DNA of 64,000 bases from the NCBI GenBank assembly GCA_032622095.1, contig CP136069.1:123988126-124052125 (forward strand). Direction: 5' to 3'. This DNA is from Siphonodentalium dalli. Taxonomy: Eukaryota; Mollusca; Scaphopoda; Gadilida; Siphonodentaliidae. Of the stretch, positions 53,905-64,000 are shown piece by piece. The notes beneath the pieces were generated by a model, which searched no databases, was not told the DNA's origin, and was given only the letters and a program-made list of their open reading frames with translations. A program made the position numbers and the translations under genes. How positions within the stretch are numbered: the first letter of the stretch is position 1; each line of letters starts with the position of its first letter.

Positions 53905-54360
53905 ATCTACTTTAAAGTTGCGAATGTCTGTTTGTCTGTCTGTGCTCTATAGAAATTATTGGGAAACCATCTCGATGGCTACCATGTGTAACTTTTTACG
54001 AGCAAGATAATGGTGCAGGTTAAATTTTCTAAAGTGACGCTGTTTGTGTCAGGAACAGAACAACAGAACAGGAGGAGGGGCAACAGAATCGATGGCATTT
54101 GTGTGTCGCCGATTTCGACCAAACTTATACATAATCATCTTCATGATATGAGAAGTCTAATTGCGTGGTTTAAAGATGCCAAAATGGGCGCCGTTCGAAT
54201 CAGGGTTAGGGGAGGGGAGGAGCACCAAAATCGATAAAAAAATATTTTTAGCGGCGATTTCCACCGAATTGATACACAATCTTCTCCATAATACTAGGAA
54301 TCGAATCGTGTGGTATAAAATGTCAGAGACGGAGGGGGGGGGGGGGGGTTACACAATTTG
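53905..54360. repeat. Helitron-like repeat with internal tandem units
   Basis: GTCTGTTTGTCTGTCTGTGC near the start matches the 5' region of the Helitron-like family. Two diverged units around CGATTTCGACCAAACTTATA and CGATTTCCACCGAATTGATA follow, then a G-run at 54,337-54,349. Termini were not resolved. Confidence 0.5.
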
Positions 54361-54378
54361 AAAATAAAATGTTTATTC

Positions 54379-54488
54379 GCGAGAGCTTTCCGATGAATGG
54401 CAACAAGCCATATTTCCGACTAAATCCTGAAAAATTACCCATAATTATGCTGTGGTTAAGTGGTCAATTACTTTGGGCATTACTGTAC
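54379..54488. mobile_element. MITE fragment related to 32,709-32,847
   Basis: GCGAGAGCTTTCCGATGAAT through GGGCATTACTGTA, one terminus kept. Confidence 0.65.
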
Positions 54489-55674
54489 CTATGACGCGGC
54501 TGGCATCACGATATGTTTTTTTTCCCCGATTACTGTTATTTCTAAAGATCTCCAGCTGGAATTTCGGATATGTAAGTAAATTATCCCATTCGTGGAATCG
54601 GATTCGATTGTGTAAAAGTCATATCCCAATATTGATGATCCATTCCCGAGTAACCCCGGGTATATACACCAGCTGGTTCTATATCACTCAACCACGTGTT
54701 CCTACTCTGCTGAATGGAGCAAATCGTTGGTTGAACCTGATCGTGGCAGACTTAGTATACACCATTAAACCAACTCCGTCTGACACATATGAGCCACCGC
54801 AGACGCTGCGATTAAAATCGTAAGTGGGGAAAATCGCAGGTGGAGCATCCACTGCGCATGCCCACGACAATGTCACAGCCAAATCGTAGCGATCAAGCAA
54901 TGTTTGATTTTTACCAGGAAAATCGTGGCGTGACCTTGGCAACGCGCGCGATCGTAGCTGTCACATGACCATGGTCGCACTGGTCGTGTGGTAAATACCA
55001 CGAAAAGAAAAAATTCAAAAATGGCGCAAAGTTCACAAACTTCTTGGACTTACAAAACCGAGGCCACATTGGGGGAGATATGGCACGGCAGGGGATGCAG
55101 GCCTATACCACATATCAGCCATCTGCTATGCAGACAAGGAGAAGAGGGCTACCGTGGAGTTGACAGGTACAAAAATGTCAAAATAAAAAAAATATTCAAT
55201 TTCACTTGAACTTTCAAGTTCAACTTGTTAGTTTAGAAAATTGAGATACATGCCATGTATATGTATATAATTGCATAATGCGGAGAATGTGATATAACAT
55301 TTTGCTATCATGTGATCGATCACGTGGATACAATCGTAGCTGCATACATCGCAGCAACGTAGCGTAGTAAGTTTTCTCCACCTGCGATTTCCCCCACTTA
55401 TAAAATACTCAATATAATCCATTTACTGAAACTTTTTGACTTTTCTTCTTTATCGTTCTATTGACAGCTCAGAATACAAATATTAACGATCCCCAAGTTG
55501 AGCTACAGTGTCATTGACACTTTCATTTGATTTTGCGTACGTGACGGACTCTATCGCAAGTTATGGGTTAACATTGCCCTTTCTGCTCGAGATATCGATT
55601 TGGGGATTGGAACTTTGGTACATATATACATGTAGGTGTATTCTGCACGATAGTGACCGAACCATCTCGATCGA
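54489..55674. other. no gene seen
   Basis: ORFs of 60-123 codons without recognisable domains. The pair CTTAAGTGGGGGAAATCGCA-like motifs at about 54,820 and 55,385 (in opposite orientation) may be ends of an unrecognised repeat. Confidence 0.35.
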
Positions 55675-55677
55675 ACC

Positions 55678-55772
55678 CCTCGGGGTGGTACGGTCGGGTG
55701 CAGTCGGATATGGTCGGGTTCGGTCGGGTCCGTGTACGGTCGGGTACGTTCGGGTCCGATCGGGTTTGTAGA
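55678..55772. repeat. TCGGGTNCGG-type minisatellite
   Basis: About nine degenerate copies of CGGTCGGGT(T/A/G)C(G/A). It resembles in style the GGACCGG blocks at 28,317 and 30,022 but with a different core. Confidence 0.7.
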
Positions 55773-55887
55773 ACCCATTTGATCTCACCGAGTCAACTAG
55801 CCACTGAACTACCACAAACGCCCCTGAGACCCGGTTTGTCAGCATGAACCGTCAATGTATAGTTTCGAGGAGATGGCTCCATCTAGC

Positions 55888-55990
55888 ATAGCATATGGCA
55901 ACAATGCTCAAACGCAATTTCATGTCAATTTCCGACACAACCTAACAAAATTTAGCTAGTTCTATAGAAATAATTACATAAAAAATCGGA
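55888..55990. repeat. inverted repeat arm, partner 57,380-57,487
   Basis: CATATGGCAACAATGCTCAA to TACATAAAAAATCGGATA matches 57,380-57,487 in reverse complement. A third, partial copy follows at 57,488-57,545. The arms bracket the GIY-YIG fragment and Helitron D. Confidence 0.8.
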
Positions 55991-56021
55991 TACGACCTGC
56001 GCCAGTGCTCTCCACACTTTC

Positions 56022-56066
<45 letters not shown>

Positions 56067-56067
56067 G

Positions 56068-56106
<39 letters not shown>
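56022..56106. repeat. (TA)n microsatellite
   Basis: About 85 bp of near-pure TA with a few G/C interruptions. Confidence 0.95.
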
Positions 56107-56109
<3 letters not shown>

Positions 56110-56453
56110 TAGAAGGAAATAATATTACCCTTAAAAACGGTATGAAGATATACACCAATGCCGATATGACGTGCAAGACAGTAAATTTGATATACTGTAT
56201 AGTGTGTGATGGATGCGGAGAAAGCTATATTGGGGAAACTGGCAATAGTGTGGTTGAGCGTATGCGAATCCACCGACAGCATATTAAGCATCCAGAATAC
56301 AGGAAGATTCCATTGAGTGCCCATCTGGACGATTGTGGAAGAAAGAGTTTCCACGTCTTCCCGTTCTGCAAGATGTACAAGAGCAAAATACATCGCAAGA
56401 TTCGGGAAGATTTCTTTAAAATCCTGTTCAAAGCAAAACTAAATGCTGACTAA
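56107..56453 (+). pseudogene. Penelope-like element GIY-YIG endonuclease fragment
   Basis: VNLIYCIVCDGCGESYIGET and the following VVERMRIHRQHIKHPEYRKI form the N-terminal half of a GIY-YIG nuclease as found at the end of Penelope-like retroelements (the CxxC within the first motif is typical). It ends at a natural-looking stop after KAKLNAD. No RT is attached, and the 5' side breaks into the (TA)n run. It differs in sequence from the copy at 57.6-58.3 kb, so it belongs to another family. Confidence 0.8.
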
Positions 56454-56640
56454 TGACGTAATAGCCGGAAGTGCATGGGAGAGTTATCTCCCTTGCGTTT
56501 ATTACGTACGACAATAACAGTCTACTGAAGAGTGCAATGATACTAAGCACGAAAGGCCTCTAGACTTACAAATGTATTAAATGATCGTTTTATAAGTCAT
56601 GTCTCCATTCTTTTGGATCATAGGCCTATATATATATATA

Positions 56641-57378
56641 CTAGAAGGTGACCCGACTTCGTCCGGGGTTTGACCTTGAATTGTCTATTTTGAAGGCCAA
56701 GGTCAAGTGGGGTCACGATTTGACCCGTCCAAAACACTGCCCGAACAAAAGTACCCGTCGAAATCCATCCGGTTTTACCCGATTTGACCTTTTAACCCGA
56801 TTTGATTTCCACTCAAGTATATAAACGCGCCTCATATACACACGCTCATTAATTATCAAGTTTCAACGTAAAGATAAATTACCACCGGTGCCCGAGATAT
56901 CACCAAGACGTCTGAAACAGTCAAATGCATCGGCCGGTTAAGCGTTAACGTGATCTAACGTTATGACCTCTAACGACGTCATAGAAGTTACGTTTTTATC
57001 CTGATGGAAGATAGTACCACTTCTTCTTGATAATTGAGGCAGATAACTAAAACGGATACGTACGCATTATATATCGTTGGGAAGAGGAAACACGAAAGAT
57101 TCTCAGTGTCATTATTATGACTGGCATTTTATTATTCGCGCTGTTTCGAATCGATTTGTAAGCACCGAACTCAAATGAAAGTCCCGTAACACAGCGTAAA
57201 AACAGATTTGACCTCGGCACGTGAAAAGTTGACCTCGGATCTGAAAATTAATAGGCCTATGCCACTTCCCGACCGATAGTAACCTCACATACGAAGTTTC
57301 ATCGAAATCTGGTGGCCGTTTTCGAGTTCATCGCGAACACACACACACACAGACAGATCTTCCAAAATATATAATAGA
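56641..57378 (-). mobile_element. Helitron-like non-autonomous element D (738 bp)
   Basis: On the minus strand it runs from TCTATTATATATTTTGGAAG (57,378, preceded by A) to hairpin CCCGGACGAAGTCGGG, TCACCTTCTAG (56,641), followed by T. Inside are degenerate units with TTCGATGAAACTTNGTATGT and TTGACCTTGAA. It is the same family as 63,150-63,872. Confidence 0.82.
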
Positions 57379-57607
57379 TATATCCGATTTCTTATGTAAT
57401 TATTTCTATGGAACTAGCTAAATTGTGTTAGGTTGTGTCGGAAATTGACATGAAATAGCGTTTGAGCATTGTTGCCATATGCTATGATAGATGGAACAAG
57501 CTAAATTGTGTTACGTTGTGTCGGAAATTAACATAAAATATTGTGTTGAGCACAAACAAAGGATAGTGATGTTGAAATTGCTAAAAGCTAATTAAACTGC
57601 GTGTAAA

Positions 57608-58259
57608 TCAAGGTCTGAGTCTAGATCGAACGAGCATATGGCGCAAACAGGGATTTTTCTTGTAGGCAATACTCAGCCGTTTGTCGAGAGGCTCGGTCAA
57701 TTTAGTGTTTAATAACGCAAAGTTTTTTCTGAAAATATTTGCGATTTCAACATTTCTATGATTGTAGATTAGAGGAAAGCACAAGAAATTATGAGAAACA
57801 CCCTTGTAGTCAATGTTAAGTCCGTACGGAAGATATGTTTTAAGTACGCCCATCCAATGATTTTCGCGTTCTAGGCGTATTGAATTTGTTTGGCCTTCGT
57901 CGGCTAGAATTGGTGTCTGTTCTATTGGCTGAAAGCTGAAATTGGGATTTAATGTCATGATTAGATGAGTTGAAATGATCGGAAATTTGCATGTCGAGTT
58001 TTTTGCGAACACTGGAAAGATGATTAGACATTCTAACTTTGAGAGAGGTTTTTGTTTGTCCAACATATTGAATACGGCATCTTTTGCATGTGATTAAGTA
58101 AATTATATTGTTAGAATCACAATTAAGTTCGCTATGCATTTGATACGATATGCGTGTTTGTTCGCTGGTGAAAGTGTTACTAGTATTGAGATATCCCATT
58201 GTATTGATGTAACACATCGTTTTTTTGTGACAAAATGAGGCTGAACCATTACCCAACAC
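57608..58259 (-). pseudogene. Penelope-like element, GIY-YIG part
   Basis: NNIIYLITCKRCRIQYVGQT followed by KVRMSNHLSSVRKK (frame 58,259-57,840) is the GIY-YIG start. The continuation, with ENHWMGVLKTYLPYGLNIDY (about 57,860-57,800), is in another frame, so a frameshift lies near 57,950. This nuclease domain nicks target DNA in Penelope-like elements. Confidence 0.88.
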
Positions 58260-59560
58260 CGGCCGATTGTGCCGTATCCTTGTGGGCTCAGTCGATGTTG
58301 GGTCATGGCGTAACGATTACAATTCTCTGAGAGTTTCGGACTTTACTTGGCGCAGTAATCTACTATAGTAGCCGCGCGGTCGTAAAGCCTGGAACAGCAC
58401 TGAACAAGCTTGATTTAGGTCGCTTCTGTTCGTGCAGTTCCGGTGGTATCGAATGATTTGAGATTTAATCAATCCATTGAACAGTTTTGGCGGATGGAAA
58501 GATTTACGATGAAGAAGCTGGTGAGAGTCCGTTGGTTTCGTAAAAAGTTTTGTATCTAAAATGTTGCATGATGTAAATTGTGGGCCCTTAAATATTGTTA
58601 AATCAAGGAAATCAAAGCTGGTTTGCGATATTGATTCTTTGAGTTTGATTTATTCATCATGACTGTTCAAGATGTCCAAGAACACCCTAAACTCATCCAG
58701 ACCATGAGTCCAAATGATAAACATGTCGTCCAAGAATCTGTAATAGGCTAATGGTTGTTTATCAGATTTGGCTAGGGCGCCTTTCTCCCACTCTGCAACA
58801 AAAATTGAGGCAAAATTTGGACTAAACTTCTTGCCCATACTACAGCCGGAGACCTGTAAATAATATCGTCCATTAAATTCAAAGTCATTCCCTTTAATAG
58901 AAAGTTCTAATAATTGAAGAATTTCATCTCCAGGTCTATGAGGATCATGGTGGAAATCAAATGCATTCTTAATTGACTTTAATCCGGCATCGATTCCAAT
59001 ATTTGTATACATAGATTCCACGTCGAGACTAATTAGGTAAGCAAAAGATGGGACTTCAATTTTTGACAATTTAATGAGGAAGTCCTCCGTGTCTTTTATA
59101 TAGCTCGGATGGCGGGTAGCAATTGGTTTCAAATAAAAATCAATAAACTCCGAAATGTGGTACGACTCCGAACCAACGTCAGTGATAATGGGGCGTCCGG
59201 GTGGTGTGTATGGATTAGTCCAACAGCTCAAAGGTTTATGTATTTTAGGTAGCAAATAAAATGTCCTATTATTGGATTCAGGTTTTGCAATTAGATAATG
59301 AACATGTTTTTTTCTTTAAAACGTCCTGGTCCAGCAAGCTTTTGAGAATGAGATTGAATTTTAAAACATTGGATTTCCAAATTGGCTCATCCAATGGTTT
59401 GTAATATTTAGTGTTGCTTAATTGGTGCGTCGCTTCTAGAATGTAATTTTCTTTAGACATGATGACGAGCGAGCTGCCTTTGTCACAAGGTTTGACTACA
59501 ATGTTTTTGTTGCTGCGAGGGTTTTTAGTGCAGTTCTTTCAACTTTAGTGAGGTTATCCT
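58260..59560 (-). pseudogene. Penelope-like element, reverse transcriptase
   Basis: The minus strand holds, in order, NIVVKPCDKGSSLVIMSKEN (about 59,500-59,445), LPKIHKP and GRPIITDVGSESYHISEF (about 59,250-59,150), LISLDVESMYTNI (about 59,030), YLQVSGCSMGKKFSPNFASI (about 58,850) and YYRFLDDMFIIW (catalytic DD near 58,720). An in-frame stop follows at about 58,648, but the same frame then remains open to about 58,300. Another frame change lies near 59,270. The thumb and linker are recognisable (SFDFLDLTIFKG). The copy is inactive. Confidence 0.9.
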
Positions 59561-59586
59561 CGTTGTGAAATCTTGGTAAATTTGTA

Positions 59587-60120
59587 ATGTCGGTTTCGAC
59601 TAAGCCAGCAACCTCACTATTCATGCGCTGCCATTCCCATCCCAATCAAACATGGACAATTTGGAATCTGTGCAAATCCCACCGATCATTCTCGAAGCCA
59701 CTGAGACACTTAGCAAAGCTGCTCAACAAATCAACTTACGAAAATAATCTGACGTGCAGTTTGTGCGACACGGATTACAACCACGAGTTATACCATGTGT
59801 TTTGGTCTTGCAGGTCGGCCACAGTGATACATTTAGTTGATCAGCATTGGGAAATGATACTAAATAAACACGGGATCGATGTGTATCTGTTCCTCGCATC
59901 TCTCGCACCAACAGATCTTATGTCAGTTTTCCTCGGAGGTCACATGCCGTCGCTCTCCGAACATATCTACGATGTTTTAGACTTGGTGATCATAGACACA
60001 AGTGTATTCTTGCTATATATATGTAATATGATCACACACACACCAATTCAGACCATGTTTACCAGCGCTGTTCATAAATACACGAACATGCATTATTGTG
60101 TGTGTCATATTGCTATATAA
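59587..60120 (+). pseudogene. LINE ORF2 C-terminal fragment
   Basis: LTCSLCDTDYNHELYHVFWS followed by CRSA is the CCHC knuckle near the end of L1/Tx1-like ORF2. After it come helical segments and a hydrophobic tail. The first 20-30 codons overlap Penelope-related DNA and are probably not LINE. It is opposite in strand to the Penelope-like ORFs and separates them, so it looks like a 5'-truncated insertion. Confidence 0.65.
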
Positions 60121-60356
60121 ACGATTCTGATAATGCATGGACTATCACATAAATCGTGTTACCAATCTAGTTAAACTGTATATTTATATATGTATTATAA
60201 CTCATGTAAATATGTACTCTCCCACGAGGAGGCAATACAGATATATATACCTAAGTAGTGATTTCTCACCAGCGCTCAGGGAAAGGTTGGGTACGAGATT
60301 GACTATATCGCTGCCGAGACCGACTCTTTCCGCATGGCTGGTGCCCTTCTGAGAGA

Positions 60357-61741
60357 TTAGTTTAAATGACATTTAAAGATGTTAGTCCAGCCGTGGTAGA
60401 TTTTCGCCGCCGTCTGTGATGTCCAGTGGATGTTGTCATTCTCCACGTGAAAGTCGCGGGGGTATTGCCTGTATGACATTGAGGTTCTGTGTCTGACGAG
60501 CTTGGCTGTTAATGGCACGCAGAACTTCCTGGTCCCTAGAATCTAAACTAGATGAGATATTTATTTCCTGAAATGAACTGTAGCATTATGACAAAGTTTG
60601 CGGAAATTACAAACCATGTTAGTTACCCTGTTTTTAGCTGTGGTGCCTGCTGTTTTGCCTTTGTCGTCGTCTGTCTTCCAGTCCTCTCTGTTGTTGGTGC
60701 CAATGCTGATGATGACGTGTCGAGTTGACTTTTCTGGCTTCGACTTCAGTTTGTGGGCGATGGTGCCGAAATGACCTAAATTGCCACCTGGGTAAGAAGC
60801 AATACAAACATTTTTGGGAGGATCGCCAAGGACCAATCCTTCTTAGGGCCAGGTTGACGAAATTTATTAAATTTGGATAACTTAGGTGATGTTGATAATA
60901 CCTCGGGATACGATGGTGATGATGTTGAAATCGCTGGCGAGGTCATCGAAGCAATGGAACCAACAGGCGAAGGAGGGCTGGAAGAGATGTGCTTTGGTGG
61001 TGTTGTTCTCTTGGCTGGTGAATTTTAAAGTAGTGTGTTCGGTGGAGTGGATATGCGTGACGTCCGTGGTTTTGGTGCAGGTCGCTGTGGCTGTGGCGTG
61101 GCTTTGGCGCGTTTTGGCGTGGATCTCACAGACGACGACTTTGTCTGATCCCTCGGTGGAGTATCCTGAAATTGAAGCTGGCGAGCGATTAGTGGGGGAG
61201 GGGAGGGTGACCGACCACGTTTGTTATGAGTTTGGACGCCAACTCCTGTACATATCGAGGACTGAAGATTACCACAGATGCTCAAGAACTTTGATTTTGT
61301 CTCATTAGTTAATGTGGTGCCAAAATTCTTCAGTCCCCATTTTAAAGCCGTGTCACTTGCTCGGTCGAAGTCAAGGGTTTTAGAAGAAAGAGCCGAAAGA
61401 ACCTTGACTTCAATTTCTGATTCCGTTTTCCGATAATATTTTACCAAAGTTTTCATGGAGTTTAAACCCCACTCAAAAGCGTCCGCTTTAAGCGAATTGA
61501 AAACATCCTCACAGGGGAGCACTGGTCGGAATGTCATTTTTCGCCCTGACTCTACAATGGCCGAGAAGCCTTTCGGAAGGACCTTCATCTCCAAACGGTC
61601 CTGTAGGAAGTTAATATGATGCCAAAGCTGTAGGATTTTGTACAGCAACTGTACAAGATTTGAATGGTCTAAATAAGCCTGGTCTTTTTGCCGCTCTGGG
61701 CGGTTAGTTATTCCACGTTTAGGTTGTTTTGGTTGAGTCAT
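60357..61741 (-). pseudogene. retroelement ORF with SGNH-hydrolase-like domain
   Basis: M at 61,741 begins MTQPKQPKRGITNRPERQKD. A helical domain follows (to about 61,250), then a Ser/Pro-rich linker (61,250-60,850), then VLGDPPKNVCIASYPGGN, HVIISIGTNNRED and, in another frame, NDNIHWTSQTAAKIY near the end. These match blocks I, III and V of SGNH/GDSL hydrolases, but the GDS serine is replaced (GDP). DxxH is kept. At least one stop near 61,026 and frame changes near 60,850 and 60,450 break it. Such domains occur upstream of the RT in some retroelements; linkage to the Penelope-like RT at 57.6-59.6 kb is inferred from strand and position. Confidence 0.65.
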
Positions 61742-62448
61742 TTTGATCCAGGACTTGAATTTTGGCTGTGGATAAAGGTAATGATTAATAACATATAATA
61801 TACAAAGAACGGAACGAGAAGATATAAAATAAAAAATACTTAGTAGCTCACTGTCAAGTTGCCTCAACGTTTCGGTAGAATTACCTTCTTCGGGAAGCAA
61901 GCTAGGTTCGAATGTTTAGGTTTTTCCGTGGATCTTATATACCCATGTGAGATAAGCTCACATTGTGCTCCAGGGTTTCGAGAGACGTGTCAACAGCTAT
62001 GTTCCTGTGTAAAAAAAAACCGTGAAACAATGCTTACAAAATGTTTGACGCCGCCCATGTTTACTTGAGATCGCGCGTTCTTAATGCCGATGTATAGCTA
62101 AAATTGGTTTAAACTCAGAAGGTTTAAGTTTATAGATGGCGAATCCGGGGAATAGATGAGCATGTACACAATCTTTAAAGTGGTGTGGGATACTCTGCTG
62201 GGGTGATGGAATGAGAACGGACAATAAAGTGATACTCTGCTGGGGTGATGGAATGAGAACGGAGAATAAAGTAGATATTTCCTAAATGTTATATATAAAT
62301 TGGCAGCAGGCAGTACTACAGTTTGTTTATCGGCAATACATTCTCCCAGTAAAATGCTTAAATATTTACAATTATGTGTAGGTAAAACGTTGTGTTTTCT
62401 GAAATAATTGTGTACGATTGGTTTGGTTGGAATTTCGGTATGTTAGTT
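61742..62448. other. no gene; short direct repeat
   Basis: Two copies of a roughly 46-bp unit (GATACTCTGCTGGGGTGATG) at about 62,187-62,274. Nothing else supported. Confidence 0.5.
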
Positions 62449-62660
62449 AACCCTTTCATGACTGGAGCTTAGTGAAAATTTGCGAAAACCCTGTGCCAAT
62501 GAATTCTCTTATATATGCGAGTCTCCCACAGGGAGCCTCGCTTATATATGAGAATACATTGGTATAACAATATTTGCCTTGATCTTGTAAGCCAGTGCGT
62601 TCTCTTATATGCGAGGCTCCCTGTGTGAGACTCGTATATATAAGTGAATGCACAGGCACA
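62449..62660. mobile_element. diverged relative of the piggyBac-like MITE
   Basis: Begins TTAACCCTTTCATGACTGG and holds the same two-hairpin plan: CCAATGAATTCTCTTATATA, GCGAGTCTCCCACAGGGAGC and complements. The right terminus was not found. Confidence 0.55.
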
Positions 62661-63145
62661 TGATCTTAAATGCTGCACCAGCGCAGCTCCCGTAAATAAA
62701 GGCTTATTTATTCAGTGGGTATATTAACGCCTCTGGGTATTCGCTTATCAGTTTGATTCACTAAAAAGAAGCAAACAACCCACATGTCTGTGCAATTCCA
62801 CCGTTAACGTTTAATGGAATAATCGGGAACCTATACTATTACAAATACGTTGATTTGAGCCGCACAGACGTTGTGGATTACTATTATCCTCGATAATATA
62901 AAAGAGTCATTTAAAAAAAAAATAGGTTTTGTAAAAAATTTGGGTTTTTTTTTCTTAAAGCCCATATACTGGATACATTGGAAACCAATGTTGACAAGCT
63001 TCTTGTCGATTAGTTGCCTCAAAAATGGTGTTACCATAGCAACAGTATGTTATTTATGAGAATTCGGGAAAATTACCATATATGAAGTATATTAGTGATA
63101 GCCGTGGACTTATTGGTGAATATAGTTCTATAATAATAATGTTTA
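62661..63145. other. no gene seen
   Basis: Short ORFs only; A- and T-runs near 62,912-62,955. Confidence 0.4.
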
Positions 63146-64000
63146 TCTATCTATTATATATTTTGGAAGATCTGTCTGTGTGTGTGTGTGTGTTCGCGAT
63201 GAACTCGAAAACGGCCAAGCCGATTTCGATGAAACTTGGTATGTGGGGGTATTTTCGGCCGGGGGGGGGGGGGGGGTGGCATGGGCCTATTAATTTGTCC
63301 GTGCGACGTGACCTTGACCTTGAAATCGGGTAATTTCAAGGTTAAACGCCCGAATATCACGGGATTTCGATGAAACTTGGTATGTGGGGGTACATAATGC
63401 CGGGGAGTGGCATAAACCTATTAATTTGCCAGTGCGATGTGACCTTGGCCTTGAAATCGGGTCATTTCAAAGTCAAACGCCCGAATATCACGGGATTTCG
63501 ATGAAACTTGGTATGTGGGGGTACTTTCGTATGGGGAGTCTCATAAGCATATTCATTTGCCCGTGCGATGTGACCTTGAAATCGGGTCAATTCAAGGTCA
63601 TATCGCCAATTTTGATGGGATTTCGACGAAATTTGATACGTGGGGTTACTTTTGTCCACTGAGTGTTTTGGACGGGTTGAGTCGTGACCCCGACCTGACC
63701 TTGACCTTCAAAATGATCAATTCAAGGTCAAATCGGGTAAAACCGGATGGATTTCGACGGACACGTTTGTCGGGTACTTTTGTCCGGGCAGTGTTTTGGA
63801 CCCCACTTGACCTTGACCTTCAAAATGGACAATTCAAGGTCAAAGCCCGGACGAAGTCGGGTCACCTTCTAGTACTATATATTTTGAGACTTCCGTGTGT
63901 GTGTACTTTATAGAATCGAAAACGAATGCACCCATCGAGCTTAAATTTCGTATATAAGTGTAAAAACCCACGAACACCGTAGTTGTCGCGTTTTGGAGAA
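63146..64000 (+). mobile_element. Helitron-like element E, split at its 5' tip by D', cut by the window end
   Basis: TCTA (63,146-63,149) plus TACTATATATTTTGAGACTT (from 63,873) equals the 5' start of element C (741 leftward). The following GAATCGAAAACGAATG, CGAGCTTAAATTTCGTATAT and GTTTTGGAGAA match 560-700 in reverse complement. D' entered between A and T of this tip. Confidence 0.75.
63150..63872 (+). mobile_element. Helitron-like element D' (723 bp) inserted into element E
   Basis: Starts TCTATTATATATTTTGGAAG after A; ends with hairpin CCCGGACGAAGTCGGG and TCACCTTCTAG before T. Four degenerate tandem units with TTTCGATGAAACTTGGTATG lie between. A G-run sits at 63,260-63,275. It is the same family as 56,641-57,378. 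Confidence 0.82.

Overview
The window is repeat-rich, AT-rich animal DNA, most likely from a marine invertebrate. The evidence is the mix of mobile elements: a Polinton/Maverick, APE-type LINEs, Penelope-like elements, many short Helitron-like elements and MITEs. Signals of histone-mRNA type inside the Polinton also fit an animal host. The species cannot be told from the sequence. I see no convincing host gene, tRNA or rRNA; nearly every recognisable coding stretch belongs to a mobile element.

The centrepiece is a full-length Polinton at 8,089-26,214 (18,126 bp). It starts AG and ends CT, has inverted terminal repeats of about 440-470 bp, and is flanked by a perfect 6-bp target duplication CCCGGC (8,083-8,088 and 26,215-26,220). 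Removing it restores an intact unit of the surrounding repeat. The left third (8.6-11.7 kb) holds four small genes in two divergent pairs. The two pairs share an almost identical intergenic promoter of about 550 bp and similar 3' sequences, but encode unrelated proteins. All four genes end in a hairpin that matches the metazoan histone-mRNA 3' stem-loop. A third divergent pair follows, built around a palindrome with arms of about 200 bp: a zinc-knuckle protein (minus) and protein-primed DNA polymerase B (plus), which share the same first 32 residues. From 12.6 to 25.4 kb all genes read to the right: POLB, an unknown gene, packaging ATPase, two small virion-protein candidates, an unknown conserved gene, chromodomain integrase, a two-helix membrane protein, minor capsid, a small basic protein, major capsid, an unknown gene, and an adenain-like protease. 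The protease gene is split by an 809-bp Helitron-like element, and its last 51 codons lie beyond the insertion, still in frame.

The surroundings are nested. A degraded L1/Tx1-like LINE (minus, 6.1-7.8 kb) was entered by a Helitron-like element (7,839-8,088 plus 26,215-26,748). The Polinton entered that element, and a sister copy of the same Helitron family sits in the Polinton protease. Other Helitron-like copies lie at 1-2,079, 56,641-57,378 and 63,146-64,000, several joined head to tail.

To the right, 27-42 kb is mostly non-coding and carries several foldback hairpins and MITEs. A decayed APE-type LINE occupies 42.1-46.7 kb. A 23-bp minisatellite of about 74 copies occupies 48.4-50.1 kb. 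The stretch 55.9-61.7 kb holds Penelope-like remains: a separate GIY-YIG tail, a decayed RT/GIY-YIG ORF, and an upstream ORF with an SGNH-hydrolase-like domain, interrupted by a LINE tail.
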